Virus record (IMG/VR): IMGVR_UViG_3300042452_000467
Location: 1-49,416 of that record
Source of the DNA: a virus
Length of the DNA stretch: 49,416 bases
Direction: 5' to 3' (one strand)
Position 1 is the first letter of the stretch. Every line of letters begins with the position of its first letter. Under the pieces are notes generated by a model. It searched no databases. It had not been told where the DNA came from and was given only the letters and a program-made list of their open reading frames with translations. The position numbers were made by a program, and so were the translations under genes. This document shows, in pieces, positions 1-7,290 of the stretch.

Positions 1-452
1 CCTGTGTTCAACAGGTGGCGGATCATCATATAGATGATTAGTGATTTTCCTGACGCTGTTGGTGAAATGAGTACAGTTCTCTTCTTCGTAAGTCCGACGC
101 TAGAAGCGAGATACTGATAATCTCTCGGCTCCATCGGAAGTGATAGAGCGTTCGCAAGATTCTTTGTGTCAATCGGGTAGACTTCCTTTTCTTCATCGAT
201 ATACTCGCAGGTGTAATTGCTGTCCTTGCAAAACTTTTTAATGTACGGAACTAAACCAAGATAGATTTGTCGTGTGTTTAGATTCAAAAGTCGAATCTTT
301 CCGTCCCAGTATTTATTGCGAAAGGCAGGAGAAAATTGGTAACCTGGAGTTGAAAATGTAAAAAACTCTGACATCTCTTGCAAGATGGCAGGTTCAGCAG
401 TCACTTGGACATAGATGTTATTTACTTTTTCAACTACAACGTGTTCTATCAT
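1..452 (-). CDS. uvsW: UvsW helicase, N-terminal part (runs off the window)
   Basis: The first ~150 residues of an SF2 DNA/RNA helicase that in T4 resolves branched recombination intermediates and switches origin-dependent to recombination-dependent replication. I translated it from the ATG at 452. The N-terminal small domain carries the UvsW-type stretch FRNKYWDGKIRLL (residues 44-56), and IKKFC follows at 71-75. The helicase core begins with a Q-motif-like PRDYQ (109-113) and a Walker A loop SPTASGKS (130-137). The start codon overlaps the uvsY stop in an ATGA arrangement, so the two are translationally coupled. This matches the functional pairing of UvsY with UvsW in T4 recombination. The rest of the helicase core and the C-terminus lie outside the window. 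The family call is firm; the start is supported by homology and coupling. Confidence 0.93.
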   Translation of the reverse strand, partial: MIEHVVVEKVNNIYVQVTAEPAILQEMSEFFTFSTPGYQFSPAFRNKYWDGKIRLLNLNTRQIYLGLVPYIKKFCKDSNYTCEYIDEEKEVYPIDTKNLANALSLPMEPRDYQYLASSVGLTKKRTVLISPTASGKSLIIYMMIRHLLNT

Positions 453-898
453 CGAGCACCTTGGATAAACTTCTCCCAGCCCATGTACTCTTTCAACTGC
501 CACGTGCGATTGTTGAGTTCCTTCATGACGTTGGTGCAGAAACTTGCTGCTTCCTCATGATAGGCTTTCTTGCGCTTGAGTTTGTTTAGATCATCATCAC
601 CATCAAGATATACAGCAATGTCAGACTTCAATGTGAAACGAAATGGTTCCCAACCAAGTTTATCCAATTCTTCTTGGTCTAACTTGCCGTTGTAATACAT
701 CCATTTGAGTTTCTTGAGTTTGTCAAACTCTAATGCTGCGCGTCTTGCAGCAAGATTATGTAATGACAAGTATTTGTTGTATTTGTTATGAAGTAATGGA
801 ATGCGCAGGATTTCTTTTCCAGGCTCAGTTGTATCAACTTCTGAGTCTTTTTCCCATTGCTGCATTAATTCTTCGAGAGGAGGAGTTTCTATTTTCAT
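449..898 (-). CDS. uvsY: UvsY recombination mediator
   Basis: A 149-residue homologue of T4 UvsY (137 aa), which loads the UvsX recombinase on single-stranded DNA coated with gp32. The similarity covers the whole length: an N-terminal LEELMQQWEKDSEVD block aligns with the T4 start, followed by a basic helical middle (residues ~45-70) with RRAALEFDKLKKLKW, then a YYNGKLDQEELDKLG segment, and a C-terminal helix with the YHEEAASFCTNVMKELNNR pattern. The ATG at 898 is chosen because homology begins there. It has no obvious Shine-Dalgarno sequence and lies only a few bases beyond a sigma70-like -10 box, so the message may be nearly leaderless. Its stop overlaps the uvsW start. Confidence 0.92.
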   Translation of the reverse strand: MKIETPPLEELMQQWEKDSEVDTTEPGKEILRIPLLHNKYNKYLSLHNLAARRAALEFDKLKKLKWMYYNGKLDQEELDKLGWEPFRFTLKSDIAVYLDGDDDLNKLKRKKAYHEEAASFCTNVMKELNNRTWQLKEYMGWEKFIQGAR

Positions 899-905
899 AG
901 AGCAT

Positions 906-934
906 AGTATATAACATCTTCAATCAAAAGACAA
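906..934 (-). promoter_or_regulatory. sigma70-like promoter for uvsY-uvsW
   Basis: On the minus strand TTGTCT (934-929) and TATACT (911-906) are separated by exactly 17 bases. Transcription would begin about at the uvsY start codon (898), leaving almost no leader. There is no T4 late box here, which fits a recombination gene needed before the structural genes. This is sequence inference only. Confidence 0.5.
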
Positions 935-954
935 GTTAAAGCAAGAGTTGTCTT
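928..954. other. Inverted repeat overlapping the uvsY -35 box
   Basis: Seven-base arms (928-934 and 948-954, AAGACAA paired with TTGTCTT) flank a 13-base loop. The left arm covers the -35 hexamer of the putative uvsY promoter. It could be a weak terminator for the preceding gene or an operator. The T-run after the stem is poor, so termination is doubtful. Confidence 0.3.
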
Positions 955-1001
955 ATATAAATTGCACCAGTATAATCACTATGTGGTGTTTCGCGGATAG
1001 T

Positions 1002-1556
1002 CTATACTTCTAGTTTCTCAATATCATAGTAAGAGAATCTAAAAGATACGTCGCAAGTTACTGTCGTTTCTGCATTATCAAGAGTATTAAAATTGATAGA
1101 ACCGACATAGTTTGGGAAAATGTCGCGGAATTTAATTCGGAATCTTGGATTATTTTTGTTTGAATAAATTACAAGAGTTCCGTCAGTATACACTGCAGGT
1201 CTTCTATTTGTTGCCAAACTTTGATCAAATCCTGATCTTGTTGTTCGAGCCAAATTCACATATTCTTCAAAATCAGTAGGAAATGTTGCAGAACGAATCC
1301 AATCGTGCAACTCAAACCATGGACTTAAATCTTCATTGACAAGAAACTGAGTGTTGAAGGTATCATAAATTGCCTTCTCTCCTGGACGAAACAAATCAAT
1401 GAATGGTGTAAAGTGTTGCACTTCTGTCAATGAAATGCCAGGAAGGCTTGCTGTCTGACAGAAGTATGTCACATTTGGCAATCGATCAAATGTGATTTGA
1501 AATTTATGTGGTTGTAATAGATCAGTGTTTACTGGGTTTCGCGTGAGTGCTGTCAT
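1002..1556 (-). CDS. Tail-tube-like virion structural protein (gp19 paralogue)
   Basis: A 184-residue protein lying between the capsid gene and uvsY, a place where marine T4-like phages often carry a virion protein. Reading it beside gp19 of this window (11193-11705) shows the same layout: an opening KFQITF strand, then QTASLPGIS (gp19 has KTAQLPGST), then VNEDLSPWFELHDWI (gp19 has INDEDFVIRNQLEEWM), and a C-terminal FRDIFPNYVGSINF (gp19 has FIDMFPTDISPIDV) leading into alternating beta strands. I infer a tube-fold protein, perhaps part of the tail tube, its terminator or the neck; the exact role is unknown. A strong GGAGGAG ribosome site precedes the ATG, and a late-type box lies 22 bases upstream. 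Confidence 0.7.
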   Translation of the reverse strand: MTALTRNPVNTDLLQPHKFQITFDRLPNVTYFCQTASLPGISLTEVQHFTPFIDLFRPGEKAIYDTFNTQFLVNEDLSPWFELHDWIRSATFPTDFEEYVNLARTTRSGFDQSLATNRRPAVYTDGTLVIYSNKNNPRFRIKFRDIFPNYVGSINFNTLDNAETTVTCDVSFRFSYYDIEKLEV

Positions 1557-1578
1557 CTAATCTCCTCCATCACTCATT

Positions 1579-1586
1579 TATTTAGC
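1579..1586 (-). promoter_or_regulatory. Late-type promoter box GCTAAATA
   Basis: A minus-strand CTAAATA variant of the T4 late box, placed 22 bases before the ATG at 1556 and directly after the gp23 terminator. It would restart transcription for the tube-like gene. Confidence 0.45.
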
Positions 1587-1590
1587 GAAA

Positions 1591-1620
1591 TAAAAAAGGG
1601 GGAGACTTTCGTCTCCCCCC
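1591..1620 (-). terminator. Intrinsic terminator after gp23
   Basis: On the minus strand a nine-pair, GC-rich stem GGGGGAGAC / GTCTCCCCC closes a GAAA tetraloop and is followed at once by TTTTTTA. It is the clearest rho-independent terminator in the window and lies 43 bases beyond the gp23 stop. Confidence 0.93.
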
Positions 1621-1662
1621 GAGTCACATTACCTTATTATTTTTATAAGTTTGGTAATACTA

Positions 1663-2976
1663 TTACTGGTTGATGTTCAACACTTGGAATCTACGATAGT
1701 AGTAGTTTGTGTCGTTTGCGAGAGCACCAAGACCAGCTGCTGTTGCGAATGGGTTTGCTACGAGACCATAACGTGTCTTGAAGCCGACCTTTGGCTGGTA
1801 AGTTGTTGGATCAACTGCACGTACCATTTGTAGCGGAACGTATGGGCAGTAGAACAAGCCAGCGTCATAAGGTGTTGCACCCTTGTAACCAACAACAGCA
1901 TAATCTGTACCAGAGACAGAATATGGGTCAACAAACACTTTGATGCGTCCGAAGAGCAATCCAGCGAATGTGTTGCCTGTATCGTCAACCATTAGATTTG
2001 TGTTGTTTGTTAGAGCAGAGTTGTAGTCCAAAAGACCAGTCATTGAAAGAGCTGATGCAACATCGGTTGAAACGATGAGCATGTTGCCCTTGCCGCGACG
2101 GGTATCTTTTGCGATCTTATTAGCAGCACGCTCAACAGCGAACAAGAGTGACTTGTACTTTTCTACCTGCCAACGACCGCTTGTGTCGCTTGATGAAGAT
2201 AGGTTGAATTGTGCTGTTGATAGACCAGTGATACCGATGTTTGCTGTTGCATAGATCGTACGGACAACTTCGCGGTTGATTTCTGCAAGAATTTCAGTTG
2301 ACAAAATATTTGTCAATTCTGTTTCTGCATCGAGACCGTGGATTGCCTTGAGATCTTGTGCAAGTTCTAGCGTATAGGCTGCTTGCAAACCGCGTGACTT
2401 TGCTGTAACAGCAACGCGATCGATTTGGAAGCCCATATATTCTAGAGTCTTGTCTTCTGCAACTGCAGTTGTCATACCTGTACCAGTGTTGGCTAGGGTG
2501 ACGTTTGCAATGTTTGCGTTCAATGTTGCAAGTGGGTTTGCACCAGCAGCACCAGCATAATGGGTGTTTGCTTCGTTATAGAGAGCTTCACCTGTCATTG
2601 CTGTTGCGTTGGCGTATTGTGAACGCATTGCGAAAATCAAACCTGTTGGACCAGTCATTGGCTGAACGCCGCAGATGTCATAAGCCATTAGGTTTGGTAG
2701 TGCACGACGTACGAGACCAATTAGAACTGGATCAAATCCAGCAACTGGTGCACCTGCTGCGCCTGAAAGACCATTTGGTGAGCCTGTTCCCATAGCGTTA
2801 GCTGGGGATGCTTCCCATAGGTTTTGCATTGAACGAGCTTCTTCTTGTAGAGCACGCTCTTGATTTTCTAGAACGAGAGCAGTAACTGCGCGCTTGTAAG
2901 GGTCGCTGATTGCTGGGAGTTCTGGGTGATCAAGAACTGGTGCCCACTTCTTTGCATATGTTTCGTTGATATACAT
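1663..2976 (-). CDS. gp23: Major capsid protein gp23
   Basis: The 437-residue precursor of the hexameric head shell subunit, close in length to the shorter gp23 proteins of marine T4-like phages (T4 gp23 is 521 aa). Landmarks are RRALPNLMAYDICGVQPMTGP (~90-110), the hallmark N-arm motif of this family, and FAMRSQY just after it. The T4-type propeptide is visible: the first ~55 residues are charged and helical and end in NLWE followed by ASPANA. This fits the gp21 protease rule (hydrophobic-x-Glu) and predicts cleavage after Glu55. A GAGGA ribosome site lies eight bases before the ATG. There is no late box in the 25-base gap to gp22, so it is probably transcribed with gp22. No gp24-like vertex gene follows. 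Confidence 0.97.
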   Translation of the reverse strand: MYINETYAKKWAPVLDHPELPAISDPYKRAVTALVLENQERALQEEARSMQNLWEASPANAMGTGSPNGLSGAAGAPVAGFDPVLIGLVRRALPNLMAYDICGVQPMTGPTGLIFAMRSQYANATAMTGEALYNEANTHYAGAAGANPLATLNANIANVTLANTGTGMTTAVAEDKTLEYMGFQIDRVAVTAKSRGLQAAYTLELAQDLKAIHGLDAETELTNILSTEILAEINREVVRTIYATANIGITGLSTAQFNLSSSSDTSGRWQVEKYKSLLFAVERAANKIAKDTRRGKGNMLIVSTDVASALSMTGLLDYNSALTNNTNLMVDDTGNTFAGLLFGRIKVFVDPYSVSGTDYAVVGYKGATPYDAGLFYCPYVPLQMVRAVDPTTYQPKVGFKTRYGLVANPFATAAGLGALANDTNYYYRRFQVLNINQ

Positions 2977-3001
2977 TTAGTGTTTCCTCAGTTAAATTAA
3001 A

Positions 3002-3868
3002 TTAGGCTTTTGGAGCCGTTTTTGCGATTGCTTTGACATAACGAGCCATAATATTATTGGTTTGTTCTACTTCTGGTTCTTCATTAAGCATTGCTTGTTG
3101 AATTTCCTTTACCTCACTTTTCACTTGTACTTTAGTTGGGAAGTAGTTCTCGCGTAGTACTGCGAGTTTTTCTTCAAAATCACCTTCTGCGGTGAACTCC
3201 ACGCCCTCTGCGAGCGACTTCATTTTTGCTGCTTGGACTGCTGTGAGCCCTTCGCAGAAATTATCAATTGCTTTTTCTTTCTTGACTGCATTCAACTGCT
3301 CTTGAAGATCAGCGATTGCAACGTTTTGTGCTTCAATATGTTGATGAACTGTCTCAACATATTCACCTGCTTGTTCAAGTTCTGCTGCAAGTGTTTCTGC
3401 AACATCAACTTTCTCTTCAGGAATTTCGATATAATGTTCTTGGAACAATGAACGTAGACCAGAGATAAAGTCTTCAGCGAGTTCAGCACGTAGTCCTGTC
3501 TCGATGGCAACTTGATTCTCAGTCATCCATTGCTCAACAACATAATTGAGATACTCATCAACTTGTTCTGTTAGTTGATCTTTGATCTCATCATATGCTT
3601 GGGCAAGAACGGCATCGTTCTGTTCCATAACTTGTTCGAGAATGCTTTCAACGCGAGAAGACACAGCTGATTCGAAAATCAAAGTGGCTTTTGCACGGAA
3701 TTCTTCGGAAAGAGACTCGCCGTTGAAAAGAGCATCAACATCTTCTCTCATGTTTCCTTTGAATTGCTTTACCGCTTCTTTAATAGCGAGCATTCTCTCT
3801 TCACGAATTTGCTCTTCGGTAAGTTCTGTTGTTTCCATTGTTGTTTCTTCTCCGTTTACGTCATTCAT
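3002..3868 (-). CDS. gp22: Nested, in-frame gp22 scaffold start
   Basis: Inside the 1200-residue frame, Met913 is preceded by GAGGA (3880-3876) with a seven-base spacer. This is the same spacing and strength as the ribosome sites of gp18 and of the long frame itself. Starting here gives 288 residues (MNDVNGEE...), the length expected of a stand-alone gp22 and covering exactly the part that resembles it. I infer that a separate short scaffold is made alongside the long fusion, much as lambda Nu3 scaffold is made from a start inside its protease gene. The Shine-Dalgarno and frame are seen; translation is not proven. Confidence 0.6.
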   Translation of the reverse strand: MNDVNGEETTMETTELTEEQIREERMLAIKEAVKQFKGNMREDVDALFNGESLSEEFRAKATLIFESAVSSRVESILEQVMEQNDAVLAQAYDEIKDQLTEQVDEYLNYVVEQWMTENQVAIETGLRAELAEDFISGLRSLFQEHYIEIPEEKVDVAETLAAELEQAGEYVETVHQHIEAQNVAIADLQEQLNAVKKEKAIDNFCEGLTAVQAAKMKSLAEGVEFTAEGDFEEKLAVLRENYFPTKVQVKSEVKEIQQAMLNEEPEVEQTNNIMARYVKAIAKTAPKA

Positions 3869-6604
3869 GTTAGAGTCCTCAAATTGTTCATTTACTCTTG
3901 ATCCTGGTTTCTTATAACCGAGTTCTTTGATTTTGAAAGCCTGTCCTACACCACCAGCAAGACCACCAACGATGTTGGCAATCTCGTTTGGAATTGCTTT
4001 TCTTAGTTTGGTTTTCTCTCCTGTTGGAGTTCTAAAAATACCAACACCTGCTTTCTCTGGTGTTGTTGGTGCCTCTTCATAATCTTCTCTTTCACCAGCA
4101 TCGCCACGAGCAATTGGATTTGCTTCCCATGATGACAAATCATCCCATTTGCTTCCACCAGCAGTCACTGATTGTTGTGCAGGTGTCGTTGCTTGAGTTG
4201 GTTCTGATACTACAGCTGCAGCTGGTGCAGCAGCAGTTGGCTTTTTGCCGTCTTTTAATTTTTGTAGCAATTGCGTATTTGCTTCTGCTGATCCAGGAGC
4301 AGCAGTGATACCCATTGATTGTAGATATGCACTGTCTTTTCTCTTAGCATATGCATCTTTATCAGCACCGCGAATTGCAGCACCAGTTTTGCCATATCGC
4401 TGTTCATCACTCATAGCAGCTGGTTTTGCTGCAGTTACTGCAGGACGTGCTCTTACTTGAGCTGGCGATACACCAAAATCTTTTGATCCTGCTGGACGAC
4501 CAAATTTGTCATATCCAGCTGGTGTGTCAGTTCCAGGAACTGCACTTTTCTTAGTTGGTGCAACTGGTTTCTTTGCTGGCGCAGCGGCTTTTGTTGGTCC
4601 AGGAATTAATCCTAATGTTGCACCAGAAGCAGCACCTTGAAGAGCATTCAATGCTTTCTTGCCTGTTGTTGCATTTGGATCAACATCCCAACCTTTCTTA
4701 GCATCATATGCTGCAAGACCAGCTGTTACTGGTAGGGCAAGTTTTCCTGCAACTCTACCAACTGTCTTAAGCGCAGCACCAGCCTTTGATTTAGTTGCAA
4801 CTTGTGCAGTTATTGCAGCTGCTTTTTCTGCTGCAGAAATTTTCGCAGCCTTTGGACCAGATGCAGCTTTCTTACCAGCAACAACTAGTGCTTTACCTGC
4901 TTTACCAGCAGCAACACCAACACGTGCTAGTGGACCAACAAACTCATTGAGTGCTTCAAATTCTTCTTCACTGAGTGAGCTGATAAATGCATCTAATTGT
5001 TCTTCATTGAGTGCTGATAGTTCATTTAAAAGATCATCAGTTTCTTCAGCAACATTTCGTACAGCAGCACCTCTTGTTGCTGGGCGACGAGCGGCTACTT
5101 TATTTGCTCTCACGCCTCTCATGAAGTTTGATGGGCTATCTGCATCCTCATCTTCTTCTCTTTCTTGTGGTGTTGTTTGGGCAACACGTGTTGGTTGCTC
5201 AACATCATCTTGCTCTGGTGCTTCATCAGAACCTTCTTGATCACCGTATGACGCTGCCTTTGTGCGATTTGCTGCTTTATCAGCAACTGCAGTAGCAACA
5301 TCACGCGCAACATTTCCTGCTGTGTCAGATCCAGTTCTTTGTTGAATGGCATCGCCAATTCCACCAGCAACTCTGCCAACTACTGAACCGATAGCGCCAG
5401 TTTTTGCGCCTTGACTGAAGCTGCCGCCCATTGCCTTGTTTGCAAGACCACCAGCAAGAGCATCTGCTCCTGTTTGACCGATTGCAGCAGAACCAGTGGC
5501 TTTTGCCAAACCACCAGCAACTTTATTAACGATTGGTGAAGCAAGTCCAGTTACTGCGCCCAACTTGGCGCCTTGTGAGAATTTGCCACCTTGTAGTACG
5601 CTTGATACACCACCTTGTAGTGCACTCTTACCTGCTGAAAGTGCTGCTTTGCCAAGTACAGATGAACCGAGTTTTGATGCGCCAGCAGAAACTGCTTTAC
5701 CAAGCGCACTGCCTGCAATCTTTGAACCGATTCCACCCAATAGTTTGCCAGCAACTGCACCGACTGCAGTACCAACACCAGGGATGAATGAAAGAAGTGG
5801 TGCTGCTTTTGCAACAACCTTAACTGCTTTCTTTGCTACCTTACCAACAGCCTTCACACCTTTCTTAAGTGCTTTGCCGATCTTCTTTAAGAATTCAACG
5901 AGATATTCTTCGTTGAGAGACGATAATTGAATTGCGTAAATAAATTCTTCTTCTGTAAGATTTGAGATATAGTTCTCAAAATCTTCTTCAGAAAGAGTTT
6001 GCATTTCGGTGATGAATGAGGTTGATTGTTCTTGAAGAACATTAAATTGTTCTTCAGTTAATTGTTGTTCGTGGAATGCAGGAACTACAGACTCAGCAAT
6101 CAAATCAAGTAATCTTTCATCTCCAATTTCTTCTGACAATGTATCGATGAATGCGTCTGTGACAGCATCTTCACCATACTCGGCAACAAAACTTTCTAGA
6201 ATTTGAGTATACACAGCCTGTTCGCCGTGTTCTGAAATAAGACTTTCGAGGATAACTTGTTCGCCATGCTCTGCAATGAGAGCTTCCATCATTGCTTCTG
6301 GCTTTTCTTCTTCCTCTCCTTCTTCCTCTTCTTCTTCTTCTTTTTCTTCAGTTTCTTCTGATTCGTTTTCGACTGTCTTCATTTCTTCAGCAGGAGCTCC
6401 AGGTTGACCTGGCTTTGGTGATGCTTCCATTGATTGAGAAGCTGCATCACCAACAGCAGTAACATCTCCTGTTGTCATTTCTCCACCTAAATCTACTGGC
6501 GGATTCATTAACATGTCTGACATTGGCAGTGGTTCTTTTCCTGCGCCTGCAACAGACGCTGCAAGAATTTCTGCTGCTGATTCATGTAATGATTTATGTT
6601 TCAT
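3002..6604 (-). CDS. gp22: Giant scaffold precursor: 912-residue extension fused to gp22
   Basis: A 1200-residue reading frame whose last ~288 residues are the gp22 prohead scaffold (T4 gp22 is 269 aa). The scaffold part is highly helical and acidic, with FNGESLSEEFRAKATLIFESAV, WMTENQVAIETGLRAELAEDFI and LFQEHYIEIPEEKVDV. The extension is modular: a Glu-rich run (80-101); three similar helices ending HGEQ/HGEQ/YGED (110-150); LSEE/LTEE/LNEE repeats (182-240); a very basic FLKKIGKALKKGVKAVGKVAKK block (238-260); a Gly/Ala-rich hydrophobic stretch (265-420); an acidic linker; a second LNEEQLDAFISSLSEEEF (532-549) with another basic Gly/Ala region (560-680); and an Ala/Pro-rich part. Its own ATG has AGGAG seven bases upstream and a perfect late box. 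The extension's function is unknown; an internal head protein freed by gp21 is possible. Confidence 0.85.
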   Translation of the reverse strand: MKHKSLHESAAEILAASVAGAGKEPLPMSDMLMNPPVDLGGEMTTGDVTAVGDAASQSMEASPKPGQPGAPAEEMKTVENESEETEEKEEEEEEEGEEEEKPEAMMEALIAEHGEQVILESLISEHGEQAVYTQILESFVAEYGEDAVTDAFIDTLSEEIGDERLLDLIAESVVPAFHEQQLTEEQFNVLQEQSTSFITEMQTLSEEDFENYISNLTEEEFIYAIQLSSLNEEYLVEFLKKIGKALKKGVKAVGKVAKKAVKVVAKAAPLLSFIPGVGTAVGAVAGKLLGGIGSKIAGSALGKAVSAGASKLGSSVLGKAALSAGKSALQGGVSSVLQGGKFSQGAKLGAVTGLASPIVNKVAGGLAKATGSAAIGQTGADALAGGLANKAMGGSFSQGAKTGAIGSVVGRVAGGIGDAIQQRTGSDTAGNVARDVATAVADKAANRTKAASYGDQEGSDEAPEQDDVEQPTRVAQTTPQEREEDEDADSPSNFMRGVRANKVAARRPATRGAAVRNVAEETDDLLNELSALNEEQLDAFISSLSEEEFEALNEFVGPLARVGVAAGKAGKALVVAGKKAASGPKAAKISAAEKAAAITAQVATKSKAGAALKTVGRVAGKLALPVTAGLAAYDAKKGWDVDPNATTGKKALNALQGAASGATLGLIPGPTKAAAPAKKPVAPTKKSAVPGTDTPAGYDKFGRPAGSKDFGVSPAQVRARPAVTAAKPAAMSDEQRYGKTGAAIRGADKDAYAKRKDSAYLQSMGITAAPGSAEANTQLLQKLKDGKKPTAAAPAAAVVSEPTQATTPAQQSVTAGGSKWDDLSSWEANPIARGDAGEREDYEEAPTTPEKAGVGIFRTPTGEKTKLRKAIPNEIANIVGGLAGGVGQAFKIKELGYKKPGSRVNEQFEDSNMNDVNGEETTMETTELTEEQIREERMLAIKEAVKQFKGNMREDVDALFNGESLSEEFRAKATLIFESAVSSRVESILEQVMEQNDAVLAQAYDEIKDQLTEQVDEYLNYVVEQWMTENQVAIETGLRAELAEDFISGLRSLFQEHYIEIPEEKVDVAETLAAELEQAGEYVETVHQHIEAQNVAIADLQEQLNAVKKEKAIDNFCEGLTAVQAAKMKSLAEGVEFTAEGDFEEKLAVLRENYFPTKVQVKSEVKEIQQAMLNEEPEVEQTNNIMARYVKAIAKTAPKA

Positions 6605-6629
6605 TTAAAAACTCCTGAAGAGGTATTAT

Positions 6630-6637
6630 TATTTATA
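6630..6637 (-). promoter_or_regulatory. Late promoter TATAAATA for gp22
   Basis: An exact T4 late promoter box on the minus strand, 25 bases before the ATG at 6604, in the 37-base gap after gp21. Confidence 0.85.
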
Positions 6638-6641
6638 AAAC

Positions 6642-7286
6642 TTATAACTTTGACAAAAAGTTCTCAAAGATCTTCAAAGAGATGTCGTCGAGCTGTTTTT
6701 GCTTTGCTGTTTTAATTTCTTCATAGTATGCATTTACATCAAGTTCTTTGACGAGACCGTTATCCCACACCCACTCTTTACCTTCCATAATACCTTGAAC
6801 GAAAGCACCTGGAGCTGATGGATCTGCAACAATATCAGCTGCAGTAGCGAGATAGAAGTCTGGTTGAACAATGTTTACACCACCTTCGTTTTTGAGAGAA
6901 CCCATTCCGCGCGAAGAAACGCCGAGAGTAGCCCCTGCTTCCATCAAATTCTTGGCAATTTTACCCATAGGCGTGTCAAGAACTTTTGCCTTACCTTCAA
7001 AGACGTTTCCGTTCTTTGTAATATTAGTGATCATATGAGAGACGCGCTCTAGATTAATCGTTGGAGACTCTGGATGTCCGAGCTCACCGAATGCGCGATT
7101 CTTATCAACGTACTCTTTCATATAACGATTTACTTCATTTTCGAGAACGCTAACTGGATATGAGCGCCCATTACGATTCTTTGTTTCAGCAACAAGAAAT
7201 GGACCTTGAATGTAAAGTGTCTTCACACCGTTATTGTCTTCGGTGATATACTTTACTTCTTCGACTGTTTCTGTAATCAATTTCAT
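6642..7286 (-). CDS. gp21: Prohead core protease gp21
   Basis: The serine protease (214 aa, as in T4) that matures the prohead by cutting gp22, gp23 and core proteins after hydrophobic-x-Glu. The family signature is complete: NRNGRSYPVSVLENEV (~37-52), the catalytic histidine in GELGHPE (His71), and the nucleophile region GVSSRG (Ser124/125). The C-terminal helix is Lys-rich and probably a self-cleaved tail. It sits directly upstream of its substrates gp22 and gp23, and its ATG follows the preceding gene by four bases, so it belongs to the gp20-gp21 operon. Confidence 0.95.
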   Translation of the reverse strand: MKLITETVEEVKYITEDNNGVKTLYIQGPFLVAETKNRNGRSYPVSVLENEVNRYMKEYVDKNRAFGELGHPESPTINLERVSHMITNITKNGNVFEGKAKVLDTPMGKIAKNLMEAGATLGVSSRGMGSLKNEGGVNIVQPDFYLATAADIVADPSAPGAFVQGIMEGKEWVWDNGLVKELDVNAYYEEIKTAKQKQLDDISLKIFENFLSKL

Positions 7287-7290
7287 TTTA

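Noticed and set aside
4659-5930. Plus-strand Ala/Pro/Ser-rich frames inside the scaffold gene
   Set aside because: Antisense shadows of the Gly/Ala/Lys-rich extension. Every other gene is on the minus strand and no promoter or ribosome site supports them.
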